Part shown: positions 10,369-21,406 of the stretch, one piece after another | Position numbering within the stretch: the stretch's first letter is position 1 | Layout of the letters: each line of letters begins with the position of its first letter | Assembly: GCA_014905825.1 (NCBI GenBank) | Contig: JACGCN010000011.1 | Span: 1,178,001-1,242,000, forward strand | Source of the DNA: Lyophyllum atratum | Lineage: Eukaryota; Basidiomycota; Agaricomycetes; Agaricales; Lyophyllaceae | Direction: 5' to 3' | DNA length: 64,000 nucleotides | Translations under genes and position numbers: made by a program | The notes under the pieces: model-generated | What the model was told of the DNA's origin: nothing | Databases searched by the model: none | The model's input: only the letters and a program-made list of their open reading frames with translations

Positions 10369-11085
10369 GTGGGCTCACCAAAATGCAAAAACCTACTCAT
10401 GGCACTTGAATCACGTTATACACTTTTGACAAGGTGCTTAGCGGCAGTAAGGGGGCATCGTGCTCTTAACCCCTGGACGAGAGGATCCAAGCTCCTCTAC
10501 CTTGCACTCGAAAGAGTGGTGGTCCTTAGCGGGATCAGCGACTGGTGGGCCGATCCCCGCCGACTGCTGAGAGTTGTGTACATAGGTTCCATCCTCTTCT
10601 GGTTGGGGGGCAACTACCATTTTTGGAACTTCAAATGGGCTCTTCATGGATACTAGATAGTTGCGGCTGAGGGTGTCAGTGTTGTGGTGATGGCGTGTGC
10701 ATGCACTCATTTTGAAAGGACTTCTTATACTCCATTGCTGACAGTACGTCTCGCATACTCTGATTCTCATCGTACTCTGGATCTCACTTGTCCGTTTTAT
10801 TTTCCCCAGAAGCGCAAGTGGATACGCAAGAGTACGGACGCCGGCTGAGCACCGTCCAGAAAACCCAAGGGCTATGGGACACGACTGCGAACAGCGGAAT
10901 GTGTTTCGGTATGTGATAGCATTACAAAGGATGGGTACAGTCCGACACCGAAGAAGCGCGAATACGGAAAAGAGCCACGACTCGGGTTATAAATCGACAC
11001 CGTGGAAAGGAAGAGATGGGGTGCAGGTAGAGGCAAGGGTATGCCAGTCGATGGTGCTAAAAAGTGAGTTGGGCGTCTGAGAAGT
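10369..11085. other. 717-bp stretch without a supported gene
   Basis: Open frames of about 95-110 codons occur on both strands (10369-10656 plus, 10438-10770 minus). They overlap each other and show no domain or splice support. This is the 3' flank of the F-box-type gene on the minus strand. Confidence 0.4.
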
Positions 11086-12720
11086 CTACTCCAGGGATCG
11101 AAACACGGGGTTACGATATTCAACGTGTTCGACACTCAGTTTTCCAGGCGATCCCCCTTGCCTATCTGCTATATCCAAACGATTCCAGATTAACCTCGAC
11201 CAGGCCAAGTCTATAGCCCACTGATCCCATGATGTAGGGTTATACTCGGTCGGGAATTTATTGAAGAGATTCCACACAATATTTTCATGCTCAGGACTCC
11301 CTTCCGTGACGGTGTCCGGAATTTGGACTCCGAGACAGAGAAAATCCAGATGGAGTAGGGCAACGCTTTCTATTATTCCGATGCAAGGGTGAAATGGAGT
11401 TTCTGAGATATGCATGGTGGCCACGCCAGTGTGATCTGAGGAAAGGTGACCATTGACAGAAAGTGATCTTAGTTTCGGGAGGGCGTCCGCAATCACCCGC
11501 ATGAGAAAGGCAGGCAGGGTTGTAACACCGATTTCTAATGTTTCAACATACGGTCCGAGATGCGAGAGTAAGGGAGCCACCTTCTCTGGCTTAGAAACGG
11601 ATGATACTCTCCGAGACGACCACAGCTTAAAACTACGAATTTGACGACCGTGGGCGAAGATGCTGGCAAGGGAAGGGGGACCATGGTATGTTGTGAGAGC
11701 TGGGAGAATTCGAGAAGGAAGGGGTGCCATAGACAGTCCGGCTGGGCTATCTGTAAACGCCGATCGAAGTCGCAGGGTGTTAAGACACGGGCATTGATGG
11801 AGCGCTGGGATGAATTGCGGACAAGAAACAAATCTGACCTGGAGGTCCAGAATCCGAAGGTTATGAAAACTTGACGATGACAGGGATAATGTGACTAGAA
11901 TGCTTTCCGTGCCATTAAGGCCAGCGCGAATCACCTCCATGGTGTCGGGATGCATGAATTGAAGCGGGGCGGAAAATTGGGTGGGTCTTTGGTGAGGACT
12001 TGGGTTGCAATTGAATGAAAAAACTCGTCGGGCTGGTATTGGCGTTGATGGAGTGTCGCCTTCAGGCATATTCTGCCATGTTATGTCGTCCGTGCGAGTT
12101 TCAAGTTCGAAATAGTTCAGTGACAAACTCTGAAGAACGATCATTCTTTCGGGAGTGGATTTAATGGCATGGAGAACAAGACTCCGAAGGCTGGAGAGCA
12201 GCGGAAGAATGCTGAAAACTCGATCGACAATGACATTCTCTGGGATATGCGATTTCGCGCTGCGACCGAGTGAATGGCCTTTTGGGTAGGGTGTCAGCGA
12301 GAGGCTTCAAATGTGGCATGCAATGCGCGTCGAGGAAATAAAGTCAAGACGCTCCTGACAACGGGCCACGTAAGAATCCAGCTGCAGCCGACGATAGGAT
12401 ACCGAGGTCACGAAAGGGTGGATAGCCAGGCCACCTTGGAAGAGGAGAGGCTGAGCAATCCATCTGAGAGAACGGCAGGTCAACGAAACTGCTGCAATGG
12501 TTTCGTCTCAGGACCGCTGGGAGATATGGGACAAGATTTCCAGCCATAATTCTTGGGGGAGGAAGATGTCTGAATCGATAGGTATCTGGGAACGGGATGT
12601 CTGCTCCATGGAAACACAGACATCGATGCTCGGTTCTGCGGTGGACATATGTTCACGCACCTGGAACAACGGTTGATTCAATTTAGACTTTAGGGCTTGC
12701 ATGATGCGTTGGATGCCCAT
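11086..12720 (-). pseudogene. F-box/leucine-rich-type gene interrupted by two in-frame TGA codons
   Basis: A single minus-strand frame of 544 codons runs from the ATG at 12720 to the stop at 11086. It is broken by TGA at 12508-12510 and again at 12307-12309. The segment before the first stop carries an F-box start (FLPQELWLEILSHISQRS). The frame then continues with DETIAAVSLTCRSLRWIAQ, as an F-box should. After the second stop come leucine-rich blocks (LRILDLQVRF, CPCLNTLRLRSAF, LPKLRSLSVNGH) typical of Agaricomycete F-box/LRR proteins. No GT...AG intron can remove either TGA. Both would be CGA (Arg) after one C-to-T change, which suits CpG deamination. F-box proteins link substrates to SCF ubiquitin ligases. 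Best read as a recently inactivated gene; an assembly artefact is unlikely to give two matching substitutions. The region from 12144 downward could still be translated from an internal ATG. Confidence 0.8.
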
Positions 12721-13098
12721 GTCTTGACGGGAAATCGGGTCCTAGCTCCAGCTAGACGGGGGTGTAGATTATGATGGAACTGAAGAGAGAGAGGTAAACA
12801 GGGAAATTTGACAGTGCACCAGTGATTACTAGTGTGTGAGCAAGATCAACCGACAGTTGTTAAGATCTTAGAATGTCGATGCCATTCAAGTCAATGGCAC
12901 TGGCCAGTGGCAGCAGGTAAAAAGAACCTCCCAAAGCTGTATGCGATGGCCATAACGATGGAAAGATTACTAGCAGTTTCGAGAACAGAATAAGCCTCCA
13001 AACCTGCGCTTGTCAATGTGTATGATCAGAAAAGGTAGTCACGGTCATGTGAAATTTTAAATTTCCCAGGTCTCGACTCTCCGCTCGAACCTCACCTA
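12721..13098. other. Divergent intergenic region, F-box pseudogene / Obg GTPase
   Basis: This 378-bp gap lies between the two divergent start codons. I see no gene in it. It presumably carries the Obg promoter and the former promoter of the F-box gene. Confidence 0.4.
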
Positions 13099-14915
13099 AT
13101 GTTAAGGTCCTTTGGTCTTCCAAATGTCCTTAACTCTACCGTCCACCCTGCGGAATACTTCACAAGAGTTGCTATCAGAGGATTTCACGATCCAGCAAGT
13201 CCCACTTCACGACTAAGTGACAGCGATTATGAGGCCTTAAGACGTCGACGGAAAACAGAATGGAAGCGCAAACAAGGCGTCAGTATTCTATACACACAGT
13301 TATTTTGTCCCGCTAACATCTTCGCAACAGGGGCAGAGCTTTCTGGACCATGTAATTGTGACCGTTCGGGGAGGTGCGTCACTTATATTGTATCTACTTT
13401 ACGTGCTTAGAAACATTGGCAGGTAATGGTGGGGACGGGTGCGCAGCGTTCCACCGAGAAAAGTATAAACCGTTCGGCCCTCCTTCTGGCGGAAATGGCG
13501 GACGGGGAGGAGATGTTTACATTCTGCCAACCCCTCATCTCACTACACTCTCCTCTGTTCCTACACGCATCCGCGGTGAAGCAGGTGGACATGGTCAGGG
13601 CACGTGGCAAAATGGCAGGAACGGTTCGCCTTTGGTTATCAGAGTTCCTCTAGGCACCGTCGTTAGAGAACTGCCACGAGACGACCCCAGACGCGCAAAA
13701 GACGAGTGGGAGGCAGAAGAAGAATCACTGGCGGAACTATCACTCTCGGATAAACGAGACAAGATGCGCGACCACAGATGGGTCCATTATCCTAGATATG
13801 GAGAGGCGAACGTTCAGAGGGACACGTTCAAAGAGGCGGAGGCCGCGCTGTACAAGCAGGAGAGGGAAAGAAGATTGGCGAGGCGAAAACGAGCATTGGA
13901 GCCCATATTTCTTGACCTTGACAAGGAAGAGAACGTCGAACGCGCCGTGGATGCACCCCTAGGAATAAAGCAGCACGAGCCGACCGGACATCTTATTGCT
14001 TCGGGGGGATTGGGTGGCCTAGGAAATCCCCATTTCACATCGACCCTCAACCGCTCCCCAAAGTTCGCAACACGCGGGCATGCTGGGGAGCGTATCACTC
14101 TATCGCTGGAGCTCAAGCTTATTGCTGACGTTGGGCTAGTTGGGATGCCTAACGCCGGGAAAAGCACATTGCTGCGTGCGCTCACAGGAGGAAGGGCGAA
14201 GAGTGAAGTAGCTGGGTACGCCTTCACTACCTTGAACCCAGTTGTGGGTGTGGTGCGCGTAGGGGAGGACGGGACTTTCGAAGGAGGCTTCACGGGTCAC
14301 TCAATCCATGACGAGACTCTCATAGAGGAGCAGCAGTTACAAGCAAGGATGGAGAACGGCGAACTTGCGGATGCTCCTACCCGAAACCAGCTCCCAAGGA
14401 GTGAGGAGTCCGAAGTCGGGAGTGTGACACGACCAGGCCACTTCTTTGACCTCGTCGAGAACTTTCGCTTCACCATCGCCGATAATCCTGGCCTCATATC
14501 GCGCGCGTCCGAAAACGTGGGCTTAGGGCACTCCTTCCTTCGATCGATGGAGCGATCGCTTGCTCTTGCCTATGTCGTGGACCTCTCAGGTCCAGCCCCT
14601 TGGAAGGAACTTGAGGTGCTGCGGGATGAGCTAGAAAAATATCAACCTGGCATGAGCTCCAAAGCCCGCATGGTCATCGCGAACAAAGCTGACCTCCTCG
14701 GTGGCGAGGGAGATCCTGCAGCGGTTGAGGATGCCAAACACAAGCTCAAGACCCTAGAGGAGTATGTCAGGACCCACATGATTGTGCGCAACGGCTCAGA
14801 TTCCAGTTTCACATTGGACGTTATTCCCACCTCAGCAAAGTTCAGCCAGAATCTATCCAAAGTGGTTGCCCTCATGCGAGCTTCCGTCGAGCAGGCTAGG
14901 GAGCGCCTGTCTTGA
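13099..14915 (+). CDS. MTG2: Obg-family GTPase, mitochondrial type (Mtg2-like, 571 aa)
   Basis: Exons are 13099-13278, 13331-13373 and 13423-14915, in phase, for 571 residues. The first 40 residues are basic and hydroxyl-rich with no acidic cluster, as in a mitochondrial presequence (inference). The Obg fold is glycine-rich: AGNGGDGCAAFHREKYKPFG, then GGNGGRGGDVYI and IASGGLGGLGNPHF. The GTPase domain starts near residue 309, with G1 VGMPNAGKST, G3 as IADNPGLI, G4 NKAD and G5 TSAK. Long insertions split the Obg domain and the G domain (residues about 360-410), as seen in fungal members. Obg proteins assist assembly of the large ribosomal subunit; the yeast orthologue Mtg2 acts at the mitochondrial inner membrane. 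The first intron donor is GTCAGT, weaker than usual, but it is the only one that keeps phase. Confidence 0.9.
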
Positions 14916-17900
14916 ATTTGACGTTTATTTCGATATCATTAGCTTCGACCTATGGAATGGATGGGATATAATAGTTAATATGTAAATCTCGTGTTTTAAT
15001 GTATATGTGGAATTGACGACTGGGGAGAGACCTGGTTCATTATTGACCCACATGCGAATGGACCGAGTCACAAACGCCATTTGACCTCTCGGGGTTGGGG
15101 CCGGACTACCTGAACTTGCCCACATTCAAGTATTGACGCTCATCTCGAAAGCATCCGAAGGCAAGGGTTTTAATGGACTAGTGGTAGGTGCATGATCGGA
15201 TGGAATATTTACTTGCGTCAACTGATGCCGGTTGCAAAATGCCGATAGCAACTCGATGCACTATGAGTAGCAAATATATGAAGGGGCGTCCTTCAAGCCT
15301 CAAGGCTTCATTTCTGCATAGTACAAGAACTAGAGGCCGCCGGCGTGTACCGTCGGATAATGATGTCACCCATGCCCGAAGGCCTAGATAGTTGCAGTCA
15401 AATTGTCGACGTAAATATACGTCCACGTTGTTTGATAATAGGGATCTGATACAGAAAGATAAAAACGACCGTGCCATGATGGGAGATAGTCTGAGATAGT
15501 CCCTGCGAGCCAATGAATTCGTGCTGACGTTACGTCATAGATGCTGAAAACAGGACTTCAAGTTCTTGACCAAGTTTGAAAAGCCATCGTGATCACTTTC
15601 AGGCTCGTGCCGGCTGGGAATACGATGCCAGTTTATTCTTCCCCTCTAGCACCCTTCAAGGAAAAGGAAACCAGGCCGTTGTATGGAATGGAGTCCTTTT
15701 GACAGTATTCATCGTTTGATGTAGATGCTGGGACAGGTTCTGCTTCTAGACTGTGGTGTAACTAAACTTTCAGCGATCGTGAGCCTTATTTCTGGAAAGT
15801 GGATGGAGGCAAGAAAGAGAGACCCTCTCACGCGTGTCTGCTGCCATGGTTCACGATGGATGCCTGATGCCCACTGACTACTTGTCAGAGGTGATCGACG
15901 AATGGGGGCGTTCCCGACCATCCAGGGAGAAGCTCCTCTTGCACGCGTGTCCTCCTGGAGCGGAATGTGAAAGCTATGCGTTAACAATACTCCTGACATC
16001 AAGGGTCATTATGTTCCAAGAAACTGAAGGGCTCTCTAGAGAGGCATGGATAGCAAGGTTTCGTCTGGTTTCGTTGAGTATTGTACAGGTGAGATCGATC
16101 GGTTTGCTATGTCTTCGAATTCAGATAGAGTCACCAGGTAGGTATCTCAATCGAGCCTTCACTATAGCCTGTTGATTTGTGAACAGTCATGTGCATTGGC
16201 GTGATAGAAGCATGGCCAAAAAGGACAGCTTCAGTAAATCAAAACATCTCACAAATCGACCGAACAAAACCTATATGTAGGGCAGACCTTCAGATTTGGT
16301 ATAGTGATAGGAAAATAGACCAATGTTTATGACTGCAACGCACCAGCTCAACGGATGCATAGCCTTGCGGAATGGTTCTGCGTCTTTCGGTTTCATTCGG
16401 AAACCCAGCGGGGTAGAAACTAGAAAGGATTAGGCCAAGCTTGACGTTCGATCGAGCAAATGGAAGGCTAGTATGTACATACTGACCCATACTCGTGCGT
16501 GGAATTCGCGATCTTCACGGATACTCGCGGCTCCGGAAGAGCTCCCGGATTCCCTGAGTTCATCTAAGTTGGCTGCTGTGGGCCCCGCACGTGAGTAGGA
16601 TCTTATAAAACTCGGTACCAATTCCTGCCAGGAAGGGCCTCAAGAAACGAGGTTGGAGGGAAAATTAATCTCGCTAGAGCGAAACATCGCTCACCGCTGG
16701 CCGGTTCGCTGAGTAGAAGTTCAGGTTTTTGGCACCATGTTCGTTTTTCGTCGTATGATCGAGCACGCAAAATGAACTCGACGATCTATAGTTTCCCCAG
16801 TTAGAATACGCGATAGGTTATCAATTGGCCACCCACTTCACGTCCTCGTCCTCGGAATCCTAGGCCTAGTGATCTTGAGATGATTAAAGCAACCATTAAT
16901 TATTGATGAGACAACGACACACGCTGGCAGCATCCGGGATATACCCATTTGTGATCCTCCTCCAGTGAAACAGTATGCATTCATTGGCTCAAGGCCCATC
17001 GGCATCGTGAATAGTTGTTTCCGATAAGGCGGTATCCATCACATCTAGCAGGGAAGGTTAAGCGTGAGGATTTACCGTGCTCAAGGAGTAGTTTCTCCAT
17101 CGGGCGGCTTTAGGAATTCTTCTCCCGCGAGGGGGCTGCGAGGTCTGGTCATCCGCAATCGGTACCGGGACACTGACCATCGCCTGCAAAGAGAAGAACA
17201 CGAGCAGCGGGTTGGTCGGTTCGGGAAGCAATCATCGATCATCGATTCCAGTTTCATCGGTATGTGCTGTTTGCGAGGAAACATCGCTCGATTAACAGAT
17301 GATCTGTCCAGGCATCGCGTGGACGATAATAATGCGGATATATGCGCTGCATTGCGGCACATGCGTTGCGTACGGTGAAAGAGTAGGGATCTCGGACGGG
17401 TTTTGCGGGTGGACAACAGTTCAAAGCTTGGTGCCTTTGATGGCTTGTAATGATCGGCCAGCCTACCGAAGGGGTAATCGAGGTTGATAGCATCTATTGA
17501 GCAGCAACTCAACAACGACCAAAGGCTGGGCCTCGAACGTTAGCGGGTAAATAATCACGACGATGCGTGCCGGCTTCGAGGTCCACTGCGCTGGGAGACG
17601 CGTCCAATCTGCATCCTATCGGTGTCCTTCGCTGTGTTCCTTGGGGGATCGCGCCTCATAGCCATCGAATCGCAGACACCGGTCGATGTTTTACCTTTAA
17701 GGACACCACTAAGATCCGCATGCATAAAGGCAGACAAGGTAGACAGACAATTGGATGGCAGCCAGGTGATTATCCAGGGAGCAAAATGTTCTGTGGTGGT
17801 GGCAATCCATGAAGTCAAGCTGCGCCCCTAGCCCAAGGACCTAGCCCAATATCGACGACGCAAGAGACCGGTAGCCCTGTGTCCTGAAGAGATGTTGATC

Positions 17901-18282
17901 AGTCATCGGAGTTCAGACGTCTAAGATACGATGTAGTCAACAGGTCAACTTCAACCTGGTGACAGGAGCTCCAAGGTACGAGAGTACCAGTAGCTTCGTA
18001 CCTTGGTCAACTGTCGGGTGGCGATGAGGCTGCTGTGGGCGCGTATTTTTTCCAGCGGGGTTTTTTTTTTGCTCCAGCTTCCTGAAATTTCGCTGTCACC
18101 CGCCGTACCACAGATTCTGAGGCCTTTTTCTGGGACTGATAGAAAGATTGTAATGCACTGGCTATCCAAGCTTCAAGTTCCCAGACCTGATGCGTGACGA
18201 TGGATGTTGTTGACATTACAGTGGCATAAATTACAACTGCGGTCCGACAGTGAACTGTGCAGTCAACATCGTGAGAGCTTTA
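14916..18282. other. Gene-poor block, left part (3.4 kb)
   Basis: No intact gene could be assembled. Open frames of 60-144 codons occur on both strands (for example 15834-16175 plus, 17081-17515 minus, 17567-17831 plus) but show no motif and mostly overlap each other. A T10 homopolymer lies at 18061-18070. The segment may contain decayed genes or old transposon sequence; nothing in it can be named. Confidence 0.4.
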
Positions 18283-18328
18283 GAGCCTGTTCAGTACAGA
18301 TCACTTTCGGGTCCAGTTCAGATTTCAG
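18283..18328 (+). repeat. Left terminal inverted repeat of the MITE
   Basis: This 46-bp terminus matches the reverse complement of 18827-18872 except at two positions. Confidence 0.9.
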
Positions 18329-18826
18329 TTCCACTTTCCTTGATGTGTGACCTTAGGTAATGCCATCAACGTTCGGCGAAACGACAACATAACCCGGCTG
18401 ATGAAACCAAACAACGCTGCCGTCTCCAGCATCCTGTGGTCAGAGGATATCTAGATACTAAAATCCCGGTCTGAAAGAATAAATTGCCTAAAAATCGGTG
18501 AATATATGACTTAAGGCAAGTCTCAGGAATTCTTGCAATAATTATACGAGGTATTTTACGTTCCAGTAACCTTTGCAGAGTTGAAAATTCAATGCACTGC
18601 CAAATGGGACTGTTTCATCCGGATTTTGAGGAATATTCTTTTGAAAATAGCTGAAGTTAGTTCTATAAGTACAACAGGTATTCTTTGGGTAGGACATTTG
18701 GCATTCAGTGAACATGGACGAGCAAGAAGAAGTCGGCATCGGACGGCACGAGCAAAGTTCGACTGATCCGATTATGATGCCTGACAGCGTCACACCGCAC
18801 ATGATTGTTGTCACACTGACCTGGAC

Positions 18827-18872
18827 CTGAAATCCGAACTGGACCTGAAAGTGATCTGTACTGAACAGGCTC
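18827..18872 (-). repeat. Right terminal inverted repeat of the MITE
   Basis: This is the partner of 18283-18328. It is followed directly by the TTA duplication. Confidence 0.9.
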
Positions 18873-21406
18873 TTAGGTTTTCCTTATTCGGTACTGACTT
18901 TTGCTGGGCCATTGCAAGCTTGTCAACCCCTCCACTGCCAGATCGACCGCAGCTGCCAATATTAACCCAGCGCTGGAAAACTCGAGGGGTGAACGGCGCC
19001 ACGATGTCAATCGACCCGACTTACTCTGCTCTTTCGCACAAATCGTCACTCACCAGCTTGGGAAGGTGAAATGGTCCGCGGCCTCCTCGTTGACTGGCAT
19101 ATGCACTTCGCCCAGGGTCGTCGAGTCGTAGGATGCTTATGGATAGAATTATGTTCCTGGGCTCCGCATGCCATCCTCGATGATGTGCAATTAGTCGTGG
19201 CAAGTGAAGCATGTGTTCCACCCAAAGCGCCTCCACTTCAACAGACCGATTTTGCCCAATTTAATATTGAAGACCTCAGTGCTCGGGCCGCCCCAGATGC
19301 GCACACGTTTCCGCTGACCTTTGTTTTATCGGTGTGTCTGTCTCCATGTGATCGATATAATGATGTGTACGTTACTGAATCTCGACGAATCTAGCCTTTA
19401 GGCCCATTTTAAATCTTACAACGATGCACCCTCGGGCACCGGCGACATCGTATGAAGTAAAGGTTATGGATGCTCACATGTCTATATCCCCACTATCTAC
19501 CCGCCCACAATGCGACAGAAGCCGGAGAGCTCTACGGCAACATCAGATTGAGACTGCTGCATATGTACCTGGTAAGCTCTACCACTGGATTGTCGGAGTA
19601 TACCTTCCTTTTCTGCGTCAGTCACGAGAGCAAGTCCCCAACACTTCCCACAGCTGGATCTTGCTGATCTTGAAACCTTGGGACAGCCATTACGATATTG
19701 ACGGGCCTGCGCCTGCCTGCGCATTTTATCATTCTCCCTCTCACTCTGATATGACTTGCCAGGAGAGGGGGAAGCGATTACGCATGCAAGGAGATTTTGT
19801 CATAATGGTGAGTACTTCCCTATCAGCCCTCACGTTTTATTAGTGTGCGTTGTTTCGGTAACAGGGTGGGTATGATGCTATGGACAACTAGGTCTTAGGC
19901 TGCTGGACCCCGATACCATACCCAAACACTTATACATACCTGCAGGTGCTTCCCATTGCCAGCGCTGATGCCTTGTCACTTGCGATCCCACACAATGTTA
20001 TCCCTTGGACCATAGGTCTTCAGGGAAGTTGACATACCAGAATGGGCTTTCGCGGCATGTTGGCGGTAGCCGCTGATATGCCGCCGGGAGAAGACTGTCC
20101 CTTCAGTCCTCGCCAAGTCGGGTGATGAAGATCATTCTCACATTTCCGCACATTGTTTAGGTCGTGCTACGATAACTGCACGTTACAGTGCACAGTTCGG
20201 ACCTCATGGGACTATGCTCTAGTATGGAGATGAGCAGGTACAGTTGCTTTGAAGCTGTTCGTCAAGTGGGGCTGGCTGACCTTCGATTCATTGTAAGCGG
20301 CAAAGAAGGCGTGTTTACAGTCCGCGGTCCTCTCCCGTCCATTCATTAGCAGAATGGCAAATCATCCTAAATTATCGGTCGACACGACTATAGACAGCCT
20401 TCTTTTTCTGATGGGCCATTTTGTTGAGTGTTGTAACGGCTATGGATATGTTGACTCACGAAGTTACAGTTCATTGTGATTGTCGACAAGGTTGCCGCCG
20501 GATCTGATAGAAGATCATGTCGTACCGCAGTGTGCACTGGCAGGCTCAGAGGTCAAAATTAATATGACAATTATCCAGGGCACAGACCTACACCTTCAGA
20601 AGCGTTTCGGCAAAGTGAGAGCGAGCCTCCTGTTGTGCATAACGTGCCATAACAGAATACGAACTTACCTAGCGTTTGTCAATGCACGGAACTTTTAGGC
20701 TGGCTTCCAAGTTCCAATGCTCTGCAGTGTCTGCGCGTTGATAAGGCCCACAAGGTGTCATCCTGCTTTTGGGCTGCGTTTCCATACAATAAGTAGAGGT
20801 CTTAGGTCCGTCTTGTCTATCTCACACGGAAATCACCGCCATTTCTTGTAACTTTCGAAAGGTACTCATCGCACACTAGGCCGTAAGTGTTCTGAGTCCG
20901 AACTTTCCTGATACGACAGTCAGATGGCCCTTATCAGCGTTCAGAGTGACCTACAGAGCGACGCCGCCAGCCATAGACAAGGCCAAAAATTCCATCGTGT
21001 GTAGTCTCCTCAGAACGCGTCCAGCTGACGACCTGGTGGACGTATGACACAATGGGATGAAGTCCATGTCCCAACATCTCCATTCTGCAAGAACGGACCG
21101 TAAAGGCACAACCTCAGTCATGATGCGAGACAACCGCTTGGCAAATGCCGAAGGCTTGGCCAGAAGAGGGCAGATCTTCCCAGGGCGTGAGGTCGATTTG
21201 GTATGCAACAGGGTCGGGCATGGGGCGGCATGAGGTGATTGAGCTGATTGCGAACCGCTGAATGAATGGATATATAGAGTGTACATAGTTGACAGAGCTG
21301 GGTAGGATAAGTAATAAACGATCTAGGGGGTAAGGACCTGGTTGTAATCCCTTCACCGGCTACTAGCTAGGGAACAGGCAAAAATCTGCACTAGCCCACG
21401 TAAACG
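18873..21406. other. Gene-poor block, right part (2.5 kb) with exon-like fragments
   Basis: Exon-like plus-strand pieces bounded by good splice sites can be read between about 19200 and 20100. Examples are FNIEDLSARAAPDAHTFPLT, EAGELYGNIRLRLLHMYL, KRLRMQGDFVIM and ADALSLAIPHNVIPWTIGLQ. They cannot be joined without breaking phase or crossing stops. I do not recognise the family. This could be a decayed multi-exon gene. The rest of the interval shows nothing supportable. Confidence 0.35.

Larger units (their letters stand above)
18283..18872. mobile_element. PIF/Harbinger-like MITE with TTA target duplication
   Basis: The 46-bp ends 18283-18328 and 18827-18872 are inverted repeats with 2 mismatches, starting GAGCCTGTTCAGTACAGATC. 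The element is flanked by TTA on both sides (18280-18282 and 18873-18875), a 3-bp target duplication. A GRGCCTGTTY-type terminus with TWA duplication is the hallmark of the PIF/Harbinger superfamily. The 590-bp interior has only short unrelated open frames and no DDE transposase, so it must have been moved by an enzyme encoded elsewhere. The high similarity of the two ends suggests fairly recent insertion. Confidence 0.87.

Noticed and set aside
10369..10770. Overlapping frames of 95 and 110 codons beside the inverted-repeat element
   Set aside because: They are antisense to each other, have no motif, and lie in what looks like non-coding flank.
13814..14293. 159-codon minus-strand open frame
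   Set aside because: It lies antisense to the Obg GTPase domain and is a complement shadow of a real gene.
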